64,000 bases of DNA from assembly GCA_035459025.1 (NCBI GenBank), contig DATHYT010000027.1, positions 1-64,000 of the forward strand, written 5' to 3'. Position 1 is the stretch's first letter. Each line of letters starts with the position of its first letter. A program made the position numbers and the translations under genes. The notes beneath the pieces were generated by a model, which saw only the letters and a program-made list of their open reading frames with translations, was not told the origin of the DNA and did no database searches. The stretch is from JAABQT01 sp035459025. Its GTDB lineage: Bacteria > Pseudomonadota > Gammaproteobacteria > Burkholderiales > SG8-39. Shown one piece after another: positions 55,681-64,000 of the stretch.

Positions 55681-56418
55681 ATGTTTCCCAACCGCGAAGG
55701 ACAGAGGGTACCCCAGGTTGCTTTCCGCGCGCGCGCCAACGGCGAGTGGCAAACCGTGACCACCGACGAGATCTTCAAGGGCCGCACGGTGGTCGTGTTC
55801 TCGCTGCCGGGCGCCTTCACCCCGACCTGCTCGTCCACGCACCTGCCGCGCTACAACGAGCTCGCGCCCGCCTTCCGCGCCAGTGGCGTGGACGATATCG
55901 TGTGCGTGTCCGTGAACGACGGCTTCGTGATGAGCGAGTGGGCGAAGGACCAGGAAGCCGCCAACGTGCGGCTGATCCCCGACGGCAACGGCGAATTCAC
56001 TGAAAAGATGGGCATGCTCGTCGACAAGGCCGACCTCGGCTTCGGCAAGCGCTCCTGGCGCTATTCGATGCTGGTGAGGGACGGCGTGATCGAGAAGATG
56101 TTCGTCGAGCCGCAGAAGCCGGGCGACCCGTTCGAAGTGTCCGACGCCGACACGATGCTCGCCTACATCAATCCGTCGGCGAAAAAGCCCGACCAGGTGG
56201 CGATCCTCACGCGCGAGGGCTGCGGCTTCTGCGCGAAGGCGAAGGCGCTGCTCACCGAGATGGGCTACGACTACGCCGAGATCCCGCTCGACCACAAGGT
56301 GCGCACGCGGGTGGTGGGCGCGATCTCCGGCGCTCAGACGGTGCCGCAGGTGTTCATCAACGGCGTGAGGATCGGCGGCTGGGACACCCTCGAGCAGTGG
56401 GCGAAGAAGGCGGCGTAA
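55681..56418 (+). CDS. peroxiredoxin 5-glutaredoxin fusion (hybrid Prx)
   Basis: 245 residues. Residues 1-165 are a Prx5-type peroxiredoxin with peroxidatic C50 in PGAFTPTCSSTH; residues about 170-245 are a glutaredoxin with C181-G-F-C184. Both steps, peroxide reduction and recycling with glutathione, are therefore on one chain, as in the hybrid Prx described from Haemophilus and Chromatium. Located in the cytoplasm. GAGGA lies about 9 bases before the ATG. The stop directly abuts that of the hydratase gene on the other strand. Confidence 0.96.
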   Translation: MFPNREGQRVPQVAFRARANGEWQTVTTDEIFKGRTVVVFSLPGAFTPTCSSTHLPRYNELAPAFRASGVDDIVCVSVNDGFVMSEWAKDQEAANVRLIPDGNGEFTEKMGMLVDKADLGFGKRSWRYSMLVRDGVIEKMFVEPQKPGDPFEVSDADTMLAYINPSAKKPDQVAILTREGCGFCAKAKALLTEMGYDYAEIPLDHKVRTRVVGAISGAQTVPQVFINGVRIGGWDTLEQWAKKAA

Positions 56419-57213
56419 TCAGCGCCCCTTGAACGCGGGCGCGCGCTTCTCATTGAAGGCGCGCACGCCTTCCCTTCGGTCCTCCGTATCGACGAGGCGG
56501 TTGTAAGCCTCGATCTCGAACCGATAGCCGGTGAGCAAATCCATCTGCAGCCCGTAGTGGATGGACTTCTTCGCCTGGCGCACCGCGATGGGCGCGTTCG
56601 CCGCGATCGCCTGCGCCGTCTCCAGGGCGTCCGCCAGGGTCTTCCCCGGCTCGCACACCTTGTTGACGAGCCCCCATTCGGCGCCCTGCTCCGCGGTGAA
56701 GGCACGCGCGGTCAGGATCAGCTCCTTCGCGCGGCGCTCGCCCACCGCGCGCGGCAGGTTCTGCGTGCCGCAGCCCCCCGGCATGATGCCCAGGCGCAGC
56801 TCCGACAACGCCAGCTTCGCCCCCCTGGCCGCGTAGATGAAATCGCAGCACAGGGCCGTCTCCAGCCCGCCGCCGTAGGCATGCCCGTTCACCGCGGCGA
56901 TGATCGGCACCGGGCACTCCATCAGCGCGACGAACGCCTGCTCGAACTGCGCGTGCTGCGTGCGCCAGGTCTCGACCGACATGCCGTCGCGCTCCTTGAG
57001 GTCGGCGCCGGCGCAGAACGCGCGCTCGCCCGCGCCGGTGAGCACGATGCAGCGCAGTTCACCGGGGTCGGCGGCGAGGCCGTTGAACAGCTCGAGCCAG
57101 TCGCGCCCCATCTGCGTGCTGATCGCGTTCAGCACCTCGGGGCGGTTGAGCGTCACGACAAGGACGTGCGCGCCCTCCTCTTTCAGGGCCAGCGTGGCGT
57201 AGGTCGTTTTCAT
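56419..57213 (-). CDS. enoyl-CoA hydratase/isomerase family protein
   Basis: 264 residues. Crotonase fold: FCAGADLKE and HAYGGGLETALCCD form the oxyanion hole, and ELRLGIMPGGCGTQNLPR holds one catalytic Glu position. Short-chain enoyl-CoA hydratase and methylglutaconyl-CoA hydratase are both possible. It stands alone, with no acyl-CoA dehydrogenase or ligase beside it. Confidence 0.93.
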   Translation of the reverse strand: MKTTYATLALKEEGAHVLVVTLNRPEVLNAISTQMGRDWLELFNGLAADPGELRCIVLTGAGERAFCAGADLKERDGMSVETWRTQHAQFEQAFVALMECPVPIIAAVNGHAYGGGLETALCCDFIYAARGAKLALSELRLGIMPGGCGTQNLPRAVGERRAKELILTARAFTAEQGAEWGLVNKVCEPGKTLADALETAQAIAANAPIAVRQAKKSIHYGLQMDLLTGYRFEIEAYNRLVDTEDRREGVRAFNEKRAPAFKGR

Positions 57214-57320
57214 CGGGGTCCTTGGTTGGAATCGGCGAAAGGGGCATCTATACCGTTCCTGTCCAACGCAGTCCAGCGGCGAACTGGCGTAATCTTGGGC
57301 ATGCGCAAGGTGCCTGTCTC

Positions 57321-58505
57321 ATGATCCGCTGCCTATTGCTTCCGCCGCTGCTCGCCCTGGCGGCTGCGGCCGCCGCGCACGAAGCGCCGGCGCCCGCGGC
57401 GCGCGCCGAGTGCGTGCCCGTGGCGGCGTGGGTCGCGCCGGGAGGCGAAAAGCTCGCTGCGCGCGACGTGCTGAGCCGGGCGGCCGAGGCGTCCGTGGTG
57501 CTGCTCGGCGAATCGCACGAAAGCGCGGAGCATCATCGCTGGCAGCTGCAGACCGTCGCCGCGCTGCACGCGCAGCGACCGGACCTGGTGCTTGGCGTCG
57601 AGGCCTTCCCGCGCCGGGTGCAGCCGGTGCTCGAGCGCTGGGTGGCCGGCGAGCTCTCGGAAAAGGAGTTCCTCGAGCGCTCCGACTGGCGCAGCGTGTG
57701 GCGCGTGGACGCCGAGCTCTACCTGCCGCTGTTTCATTTCGCGCGCATGCAGCGCATCCCGATGCTGGCGCTGAACGTGGAGCAGTCGCTGACGCGGGAG
57801 ATCACACGCAAGGGCTACGACGCGGTGCCCGCGGAGCGCCGCGAAGGCGTAGGGCGGCCCGCGCCGGCGAGCGAAGCCTACATCGACTGGTTGCTGCCGG
57901 TGTGGGGCGAGCACGAGCGGCCCGGCGGCAAGCCCGCCAAGCTGGAGCGCGACGACCCGGACTTTCGCCGCTTCGTGGAGAGCCAGACCACGTGGGACCG
58001 CGCGATGGCCGAGGCGCTTGCGGCGGCCGCGCGTCGCCCGGGCGCACCGCTGGTGATCGGCATCATGGGCACGGGGCATGTCGCCCACGGCTACGGCGTG
58101 CCGCACCAGCTCAAGGCACTGGGCATCGCCAATCTCACGACGCTCCTGCCGTGGGATCGCGGCGCCGAGTGCAAGAACTTCGTCGCCGGGTTCGCCGACG
58201 CGGTCTTCGGCCTCGCCGAGCCGGCCGATGCGCGCGCGCAGGCGCGGCAGCGGCTCGGCGTCTACCTGGAGGCAGCGAGCGAGGGCGTGCGCATCCTCAA
58301 GGTGGAAAAGGGCAGCCTCGCCGAGGCGGCGGGCGTGCGCGACGGCGACTTGCTCAGCGAGATCGCGGGCGTGACGCCCAAGCAGGTCGGCGACGTGGTC
58401 GAGGTGGTGCAGCGCCAGGCGCCCGGCACCTGGCTGCCGCTCAAGGTGCGCCGCGGCGAGGCGACGCTCGAGCTGGTCGCCAAGTTCCCGCCGCGCGCCT
58501 CATGA
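57321..58505 (+). CDS. ChaN-like (DUF399) periplasmic protein with PDZ domain
   Basis: 394 residues. Signal peptide 1 to about 20 without a lipobox. ChaN/haem-binding-uptake domain (about 40-280) with VLLGESHESAEHHRWQ, LGVEAFPR and IGIMGTGHVAHGYG; ChaN in Campylobacter binds haem pairs. A C-terminal PDZ domain (about 310-390, ILKVEKGSLAEAAGVRDGD) is added, suggesting a protein-targeting or proteolysis partner. Its stop overlaps the peptidase-like gene as ATGA, so the two probably work together. Confidence 0.9.
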   Translation: MIRCLLLPPLLALAAAAAAHEAPAPAARAECVPVAAWVAPGGEKLAARDVLSRAAEASVVLLGESHESAEHHRWQLQTVAALHAQRPDLVLGVEAFPRRVQPVLERWVAGELSEKEFLERSDWRSVWRVDAELYLPLFHFARMQRIPMLALNVEQSLTREITRKGYDAVPAERREGVGRPAPASEAYIDWLLPVWGEHERPGGKPAKLERDDPDFRRFVESQTTWDRAMAEALAAAARRPGAPLVIGIMGTGHVAHGYGVPHQLKALGIANLTTLLPWDRGAECKNFVAGFADAVFGLAEPADARAQARQRLGVYLEAASEGVRILKVEKGSLAEAAGVRDGDLLSEIAGVTPKQVGDVVEVVQRQAPGTWLPLKVRRGEATLELVAKFPPRAS

Positions 58506-60493
58506 AGGCGCGCGCAAGGGCGCTCGCGCTGGCGCTCGCGGCGGCGCCGGCACTCGCGGGTGCCGCGCAGCTCGAGCTCGAGGCGGCGCTCGATCCCGCG
58601 CACGGCACGCTGCGCGCGCGTGCCGTGCTCGTCGTCGGCCGCGCGGCCGCCGAAATCTCGCTCGCTGCGCGCTTCGCGGTGGATGCCGTCGCGCTCGACG
58701 GCCGGCGAGGCGAACTGGCCGGCACGCTGCGCGACGGCCTGCATGTGTGGCGCCTGCCGGCGGCGGACCGCGAGCGCCGTGTCGAGATCGCCTGGCACGG
58801 CGCGCTCGACCCGCTCGACGAGACGCTCTTGCACCGCGACACGCTCGGGCAGCCGCGGCCGGTCGCGGGCGCGCGCGGCAGCTTCCTGCCTGGCGCGGCA
58901 CGGTGGCACCCGGCGCTCGGCGAGGCGCTCGAGGGTTACCGGGTGACGATCGAGGTTCCCGAGGGACAGCGCGCGCTGGTTGCCGGGCGCCTGCTCGAAG
59001 AGCGCGTGAGCGGCGCTCGCTACCGCGCGCGCTTCGAATACCCGCATCCGGCGCAGGATATCGACCTGATCGCCGGCCCCTACCGGATCGAGGACCGCGC
59101 AGTGCGCACCGCGGCGGGCAGCGCGGTACGCCTGCGCACGTACTTTCACCCCGAGATCGCGCCGCTCGGCCCCGGCTACCTCGACGCGGTGCTCGGCTAC
59201 CTCGATCGCTACGAGGCCTGGATTGGCGCGTATCCGCATACGGAGTTCAGCGTGGTCTCCAGCCCCACCCCGACGGGATTCGGCATGCCCAGCCTCACTT
59301 ACCTCGGCATCGACGTGCTGCGCCTGCCCTTCATCCGCTTTACTTCGCTCGGCCACGAGGTGCTGCACAACTGGTGGGGCAACGGGGTGCACGTCGATCC
59401 TGCGCAGGGCAACTGGTCCGAGGGCCTGACGACCTTCATGGCCGACTACCGGTACCAGGAGGAGCGCAGCGAGCAGGCGGCGCGCGACCAGCGGCTTGCC
59501 TGGCTGCGCGACTTCGCCGCGCTGCCGCCGGGCGAGGACCGGCCGCTCGCGCAGTTCGTGGCGCGCCACCACGGCGCCTCGCAGATCGTCGGCTATCACA
59601 AGGCGGCGATGACGTTCTTCATGCTGCGCGAGCTGATCGGCGAGCCGGCGTTCGACGCGGGCATCCGCGAGTTCTGGCGCGCGCAGCGCTTCCGCGCGGC
59701 CTCCTGGGGCGACCTGCAGCGCGCGTTCGAGCAGACGGCGCAGCGCGATCTCGCGGCCTTCTTCGCGCAATGGCTCGAGCGCACGGGCGCCCCCGCACTG
59801 CGCCTCGTCGAGGCGCGCGCGGCGCAGGACGGCGCGTCCTGGCAGGTGACCGCGATGCTGGCGCAGGACGCGACGCCGTACCGCCTGCGCGTGCCGCTGG
59901 TGGCGCACACCGATCAAGGCGCGCACACGGAGCTCGTCGACCTGCGCAGCGCACGCGAGAGCGTCGCCTTTCGCACCACCGCCCGGCCAAGAGCGCTCGA
60001 GCTCGACCCCGAGCTGCGGCTTTTCAGGCGCCTCGCGCCCGGCGAGGCCCCGCCGATCCTGCGCCAGGCGATGCTCGACCCGGCAACCGCCGTGGTGCTG
60101 GTCTCCGGCGGGGACGCGGCGCGGGCCGCACGCGCGCTGGCGGGCCGCGTGCTCGAGCATGCTCCGCAGGTGCACCCGGCTACCGCGGAGCTCCCGGATG
60201 TGCCGGTGCTGGCAATCGGGCTTGCCGCGGAGGTCGACGCGTGGCTGGCGCAGCAGGGGCTCGCGCCGCGGCCGCCGGAGGTCGCGGCCAAGGGCAGCGC
60301 GCAGGCGTGGGCGGCGACGCGGCGCGATGGCCGCGCGCTGATGGTGGTGTCAGCCCGCGATGCCGCGGCGCTCGAAGCGCTCGCGCGCCCGCTGCCGCAC
60401 TACGGCCGGCAGAGCTGGATCGCGTTCGAGGGCGCGAAGGCCGCCGCGCGCGGCGTCTGGCCCCGCGTGCCGCAGCGCGTCAGGCTGGACTAG
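58502..60493 (+). CDS. M1-like zinc peptidase, divergent active site
   Basis: 663 residues. Signal peptide 1 to about 22. M1-type gluzincin core with HEVLH at 285-289 and a downstream Glu at 307 (NWSEGLTTF), one residue closer than the usual spacing of 18. The family GxMEN exopeptidase motif is replaced by GFGMPS, so the Glu that binds a free N-terminus is missing; aminopeptidase action is doubtful. The C-terminal ~200 residues are of unknown fold. Coupled to the ChaN-PDZ gene by ATGA. Confidence 0.88.
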   Translation: MKARARALALALAAAPALAGAAQLELEAALDPAHGTLRARAVLVVGRAAAEISLAARFAVDAVALDGRRGELAGTLRDGLHVWRLPAADRERRVEIAWHGALDPLDETLLHRDTLGQPRPVAGARGSFLPGAARWHPALGEALEGYRVTIEVPEGQRALVAGRLLEERVSGARYRARFEYPHPAQDIDLIAGPYRIEDRAVRTAAGSAVRLRTYFHPEIAPLGPGYLDAVLGYLDRYEAWIGAYPHTEFSVVSSPTPTGFGMPSLTYLGIDVLRLPFIRFTSLGHEVLHNWWGNGVHVDPAQGNWSEGLTTFMADYRYQEERSEQAARDQRLAWLRDFAALPPGEDRPLAQFVARHHGASQIVGYHKAAMTFFMLRELIGEPAFDAGIREFWRAQRFRAASWGDLQRAFEQTAQRDLAAFFAQWLERTGAPALRLVEARAAQDGASWQVTAMLAQDATPYRLRVPLVAHTDQGAHTELVDLRSARESVAFRTTARPRALELDPELRLFRRLAPGEAPPILRQAMLDPATAVVLVSGGDAARAARALAGRVLEHAPQVHPATAELPDVPVLAIGLAAEVDAWLAQQGLAPRPPEVAAKGSAQAWAATRRDGRALMVVSARDAAALEALARPLPHYGRQSWIAFEGAKAAARGVWPRVPQRVRLD

Positions 60494-60520
60494 CCGCGCC
60501 CGCGCGCGCCGCGATAAGCA

Positions 60521-60614
60521 TGGCGGAAGAGGCAGGAGTCGAACCCACCCGAGACGTCAGACGCCTCGCTCCGGATTTGAAGTCCGGGCGCCCCACCGGG
60601 GACGTTTCTCTTCC
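60521..60614 (-). tRNA. selC: tRNA-Sec (anticodon TCA)
   Basis: 94 bases with encoded CCA. Acceptor GGAAGAG/CTCTTCC, discriminator G, 6-pair D stem (CGTCCC/GGGGCG), anticodon stem CCGGA/TCCGG with loop CTTCAAA (TCA), long variable arm CGAGGCG-TCTGA-CGTCTCG, and T loop TTCGACT. These are the marks of selenocysteine tRNA. The eighth acceptor pair is A-C. The last 58 bases of selB overlap its 5' two-thirds. Confidence 0.97.
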
Positions 60615-62392
60615 AGGGAAATCTTGCGCGCGCGGCGCACATCGCCCGCGCGGCGCGTATAGCCCGAGCTGTCGAGGTACTCCAGCACCTCGATGGTGAG
60701 ATTGCGGCCGAGGCCGCAGCGGTCGCGGAACGTCGCCGCGCCAAAGCCGTGGTGCCCCGACTCCTCGTCCAGCGACGCCGCGAGATCGACCAGGCGCTCC
60801 ACGGCGCGCGGCAGGAAATAGCGGTTGGGCGCGACGCGATGCACGCGTCCGGCGCGCGCCGCGCGCTGGAGAAAATCGGTCACGGCCTTCGGCTCCATCG
60901 CAAGTTGCGCCGCCAGCTCGTGCACGCGCGGCGGCTTCGTGCCATCGCCTTCGAGGAGCGGCGCGAACTTCTGCCACAGCGCTTCGTCCCGAGGCGAGAG
61001 CACCGGGCGATGACCCGGCAGGCGCAGGCTCGCGCCGTCCCGCACCAGGCGACCCGCGTCGACGAGAAAGTCGACCACGGCGACAAGCGGCGCGCCGGCT
61101 TCGGTGGGCCGCGGCCCGGCCGATTCCGGATGCGCGGCGTGCCACTCGCCTACGGCACGCTCCAGCGCGTTGCACTGCGCGTGCCAGCGCTCTTCGCGCA
61201 TGACGTGGCGTACGCCGCGCACTTCGAAGTTGATCAGCCCCGCTGCGTCGCGAAACGGAACATGGAACGCCTTTTCGAACCATTCCACGTCCAGCATGCC
61301 GTCCGCGAGAAGCGCGTCGCGGACTTGCTCCGCGTTGAGGCCCGCGATTCGCTCGCGCCGCCCCGCGCCGCGTGCGGGCGGCAGCGGATCGACGATCCTG
61401 CCGGCGCCGATGAGGCGCTGCGTGCCCGGGTCGCGCAGCAGCAGCCGGTCGTCCTGCCATGCGCTCACGCCGTGCGCAAAGGCGAGACGGGCGAAGCGCC
61501 CGAACGGCGACAGGCGCGCCTGGAGCATGGCCGTGCCCAGGTGCACGCCGACCGCTCTGGGACGCGCGACCGGCGCCCCGAACCACGCTACTTCGATGTC
61601 GAGAAGCTTCGACACGGGAACCGGCCCGGCGTCGGCGATCACGTCGCCGCGCCCGACTTCGTCCCGCGAGACGCCGTGCAGCGCAAGCGCGCAGCGCTGG
61701 CCTGCCCGCGCGCGCTCCGCCGCATCGCTATTCGCCCGGAGGCTGCGCACGCGCGCCTTGCGGCCCGCGGGCAGCACCTGCACGTCGTCCCCGGCGGCGA
61801 TCGCGCCCGAAGCCACGGTGCCGGTGACGACGAGGCCGAGGCCGTCGATGACGAATGCACGGTCGACGTGCATGCGAAAGCGCTGTCCTGACTCGCGCGG
61901 CGCCATCTCCCTGGCCAGTTCCAGGAGCCGCCCGCGCACGAAGTCCACCCCCTCGCCGGTGGCGGACGAGACCTTCATGATTTCCGTATCGGGAAGAAGC
62001 TCGCGCAGTTCCGCTTCGGCTTCGAGCAGGCGCTCGGGCGCCACGCGATCGATCTTGGACAGCACCGCCAGCAGCCGCGGCGCGCCCAGGTGCTCGAGGA
62101 TCGTGAGGTGCTCGCGCGTCTGCGGCATCACGCCGTCGTCGGCGGCGACGACGAGCAGCGCAAGATCGATCCCGGTGACGCCGGCGGTCATGTTGCGCAC
62201 GAAGCGCTCGTGCCCCGGAACATCGATGAAGGCGATGGGCTCGCCGCCCGACTGCGGCAGGTACGCAAAGCCGAGGTCGATCGACATGCCGCGGCGCTTT
62301 TCCTCGGGCAGCCGGTCGGTGTCGACGCCCGTGAGCGCGCGCACCAGTGCGGTCTTGCCGTGATCGACGTGCCCGGCGGTGGCGACGATCAC
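60557..62392 (-). CDS. selB: selenocysteine-specific elongation factor
   Basis: 611 residues. Delivers Sec-tRNA to UGA codons marked by a SECIS hairpin. EF-Tu-like N-terminal half: ATAGHVDHGKTALVRALTG, DVPGHERFVRNM and SKIDRV; winged-helix C-terminal domains bind the SECIS (the last complete helix ends near RRAGDVRRARKISL). The GTG at 62392 overlaps selA as GTGA. The frame does not stop at the expected end but continues 18 codons into selC and ends at UGA in the tRNA variable arm. Confidence 0.96.
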   Translation of the reverse strand: MIVATAGHVDHGKTALVRALTGVDTDRLPEEKRRGMSIDLGFAYLPQSGGEPIAFIDVPGHERFVRNMTAGVTGIDLALLVVAADDGVMPQTREHLTILEHLGAPRLLAVLSKIDRVAPERLLEAEAELRELLPDTEIMKVSSATGEGVDFVRGRLLELAREMAPRESGQRFRMHVDRAFVIDGLGLVVTGTVASGAIAAGDDVQVLPAGRKARVRSLRANSDAAERARAGQRCALALHGVSRDEVGRGDVIADAGPVPVSKLLDIEVAWFGAPVARPRAVGVHLGTAMLQARLSPFGRFARLAFAHGVSAWQDDRLLLRDPGTQRLIGAGRIVDPLPPARGAGRRERIAGLNAEQVRDALLADGMLDVEWFEKAFHVPFRDAAGLINFEVRGVRHVMREERWHAQCNALERAVGEWHAAHPESAGPRPTEAGAPLVAVVDFLVDAGRLVRDGASLRLPGHRPVLSPRDEALWQKFAPLLEGDGTKPPRVHELAAQLAMEPKAVTDFLQRAARAGRVHRVAPNRYFLPRAVERLVDLAASLDEESGHHGFGAATFRDRCGLGRNLTIEVLEYLDSSGYTRRAGDVRRARKISLEEKRPRWGARTSNPERGV

Positions 62393-63762
62393 AGCGCGCG
62401 GCCCTCCAGCTGGTGCGCAAACGCGGCCTCGTCCTCGAGGCAGCGCAGGTCGAGCCACACCGCGTCGTCGTGGATGCGGCCGATCACCGGGATCGGCAGC
62501 GCGCGTAGCGCCTTGGCGATCGCTGCGGGCTTCATCGCCGCCGCGGCAACGCGCAGCGCCGCGCTCGGCAGCCGATCCACGGGCAGCGACCCGCTGCCGA
62601 CCTGGCTGGCACATTCTTCAACGCTCACCCGAGCCTTGTCGCCCGCATAGCGCTGTACGCTGGGGCGCAGGCGTTCGGCCAGCGCCGCGATCTCGCCCGC
62701 CGGCCGCGTCAGCAGCCGCAGCGTCGGCAGCCGCTCGCGCAGCCGCTCGGGGTCGAGGTGCAGCCGCAGCACCGCTTCCAGCGCCGCGATGCGACCCTTG
62801 TCCAGGCGGAGCGCGCGCTTCATCGGGTTCTTGCGCAGCGTTGCCACCCGCTCGCGCTTGCCGACGACAAGGCCCGCCTGCGGCCCGCCGAGCAGCTTGT
62901 CGCCGCTGAAGGTGACGAGATCCGCACCCGCCGCGAGCGCCTGCATGGGCGTGGGCTCCGCGGGCAGGCCGTAGCGCTCGAGGGCAACGAGGCTGCCGCT
63001 CCCCAAATCGGTCACGAATGGCAGGCCATGCGCGTGCGCGAGCGCGGCCAGCTCGCCCTCTGCCGGCGCGGCCGTGAAACCGACGACGGCGTAGTTGCTG
63101 GCGTGCACCTTGAGCAGCGCCGCCGTCGCCGGCCCGATCGCCTTTTCGTAGTCCGCGAGATGCGTGCGGTTGGTGGTGCCGACCTCGCGCAGGCGGCAGC
63201 CCGCGGCTTGGAGGATCTCGGGGATGCGGAACGAGCCGCCGATCTCCACCAGCTCGCCGCGCGACACGATCACCTCGCGCCCGGCGGCGAGCGCGTTCAT
63301 CGCCAGGAGCACGGCGCCGGCGTTGTTGTTCACCGCCGTGGCGGCCTCGGCACCCGTGATGCGGCACAGGAGCGACTCGAGGTGCGCGTCGCGCTCGCCG
63401 CGCTCGCCCGCCTCGAGGTCGTATTCCAGATTCGACGGCTGGGCCAGCGCTGCGCTGCCCGCCTCGATCGCCTCGGGCGGCAGCAGCGCGCGGCCGAGGT
63501 TCGTGTGCAGCACGGTGCCGGTGAGGTTGAACACGCGGCGCAGCGACGGCTGCGCCACGGCGTCGAGACGGTTCAGCAGGCCCAGCACGATCGCGTCCCC
63601 GGTCGGCGGCAGCGCGGCGCCGGCCTTCAGCGAACTGCGGTATTCGGCGAGCAGCGCGCGCAACTCCCCGACCACCAGGGGGCGCCCGTGCCGGCCGATG
63701 GCCGCGGCAAGGCGCGGATCCTGCAGGATCCGGTCGACCGACGGGATGGCTGCGAGCCGCAT
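62389..63762 (-). CDS. selA: L-seryl-tRNA(Sec) selenium transferase
   Basis: 457 residues. PLP enzyme that converts seryl-tRNA(Sec) to selenocysteyl-tRNA(Sec) with selenophosphate. PLP lysine K289 in FSGDKLLGGPQAG; NLTGTVLHTNLGRALL and TAVNNNAGAVLL are typical. selD, needed to make selenophosphate, is not in the window, nor is a formate dehydrogenase. First gene of selA-selB-selC. Confidence 0.96.
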   Translation of the reverse strand: MRLAAIPSVDRILQDPRLAAAIGRHGRPLVVGELRALLAEYRSSLKAGAALPPTGDAIVLGLLNRLDAVAQPSLRRVFNLTGTVLHTNLGRALLPPEAIEAGSAALAQPSNLEYDLEAGERGERDAHLESLLCRITGAEAATAVNNNAGAVLLAMNALAAGREVIVSRGELVEIGGSFRIPEILQAAGCRLREVGTTNRTHLADYEKAIGPATAALLKVHASNYAVVGFTAAPAEGELAALAHAHGLPFVTDLGSGSLVALERYGLPAEPTPMQALAAGADLVTFSGDKLLGGPQAGLVVGKRERVATLRKNPMKRALRLDKGRIAALEAVLRLHLDPERLRERLPTLRLLTRPAGEIAALAERLRPSVQRYAGDKARVSVEECASQVGSGSLPVDRLPSAALRVAAAAMKPAAIAKALRALPIPVIGRIHDDAVWLDLRCLEDEAAFAHQLEGRAL

Positions 63763-63799
63763 GTGTGCATCGTACCGTTACAAGGTTATTCTAAGAAAT

Positions 63800-64000
63800 A
63801 TGCAGCTTCCGGCCCGACCCGTCGAACCCTCCTCGGTGCCCGAGGGCACCGACCTCATCGAGTGGTACTACGAGAAAGGCTTCTCCGACGGCCTGCCCGT
63901 CGTGCCGCCCACGCCCGCAAAGGTCGCCGCGATGCTGGAGGCGCTTGGCGGCGAGCCGGAGAAAGTCGAAGCGCGTGTGCCGCCGCGCTGGGGCAGCCTG
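63800..64000 (+). CDS. unrecognised gene, 5' part only, divergent from selA
   Basis: 67 codons to the window edge, no stop. The start is ATG 63800, 37 bases from the selA ATG. Soluble N-terminus with the striking run SDGLPVVPPTPAKVAAMLEA and, before it, IEWYYEKGF; later a V-P-P-R-W-G-S motif. From memory this pattern (W-x-x-x-G-x-x-D-G-L-P-V-V-P-P-T) occurs in uncharacterised proteins that sit beside UGSC-type selenoproteins or their cysteine forms, but I am not sure. No in-frame TGA occurs in the visible part. Confidence 0.6.
   Translation, partial: MQLPARPVEPSSVPEGTDLIEWYYEKGFSDGLPVVPPTPAKVAAMLEALGGEPEKVEARVPPRWGSL

Noticed and set aside
60521..60559. Reading the selB UGA as selenocysteine to extend SelB through the rest of the tRNA
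   Set aside because: The following bases form the tRNA itself and no SECIS-like hairpin in the right place is evident; SelB is already full length.

Overview
The window is high-GC chromosomal DNA from a betaproteobacterium, most likely Burkholderiales or a close relative. The reasons are gene order (leuCDB-asd-fimV-truA-trpFBA-accD-folC-dedD-cvpA-purF-metZ, and ndk-rlmN-pilF-rodZ-ispG-hisS-yfgM-bamB-der), a Bug-type solute receptor, and many GTG starts in 4-base stop/start overlaps. Genes are packed tightly. No gene-free stretch exceeds 300 bases; the longest is about 280 bases (51544-51823). I saw no insertion sequence, prophage, CRISPR array or rRNA operon.

Layout. 1-6809: an Fe(II)/2-oxoglutarate dioxygenase diverging from an orphan amino-acid-type binding protein, then cysS diverging from a cell-envelope operon (TPR protein, L,D-transpeptidase, periplasmic cyclophilin, lpxH). 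6806-23367, minus strand: a 15-gene biosynthetic block read leuC to metZ, covering leucine, aspartate semialdehyde, tRNA pseudouridylation, pilus-associated FimV, tryptophan, malonyl-CoA, folate, purine and methionine functions. 23429-28423: an M48 lipoprotein protease, an MFS carrier, and a large membrane protein fused to a spermidine-synthase fold. 28420-37292, minus strand: the ndk-to-der block for translation, isoprenoids, cell shape, pili and outer-membrane assembly.

37378-52300: tilS and accA, a diguanylate cyclase, an alkylbase glycosylase, a DUF6352-type protein with an HNH nuclease, HU, a Bug receptor/dehydratase/reductase catabolic cluster, a transglycosylase with a hidden 43-residue secreted peptide gene, redox enzymes, a second MFS carrier, a GYD protein and tRNA-Arg(ACG). 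52328-60493: flavin reductase, a Kef-type antiporter, an EamA exporter, a peroxiredoxin-glutaredoxin fusion, an enoyl-CoA hydratase, and a ChaN-PDZ/M1-peptidase-like pair.

60521-64000 is a complete selenocysteine decoding locus read selA, selB, selC. The selB reading frame runs 58 bases into tRNA-Sec and stops at a UGA inside the long variable arm of the tRNA. Divergent from selA, 37 bases away, begins an unrecognised gene cut by the window edge; it may belong to selenium metabolism. The selB/selC overlap and this gene are the most interesting signals. Others are a terminator-like hairpin touching the metZ start codon, two genes that appear to lack an ATG/GTG/TTG start, and a 15-base palindrome upstream of the GYD gene. 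All domain and family calls are from reading the translations; no database search was run.
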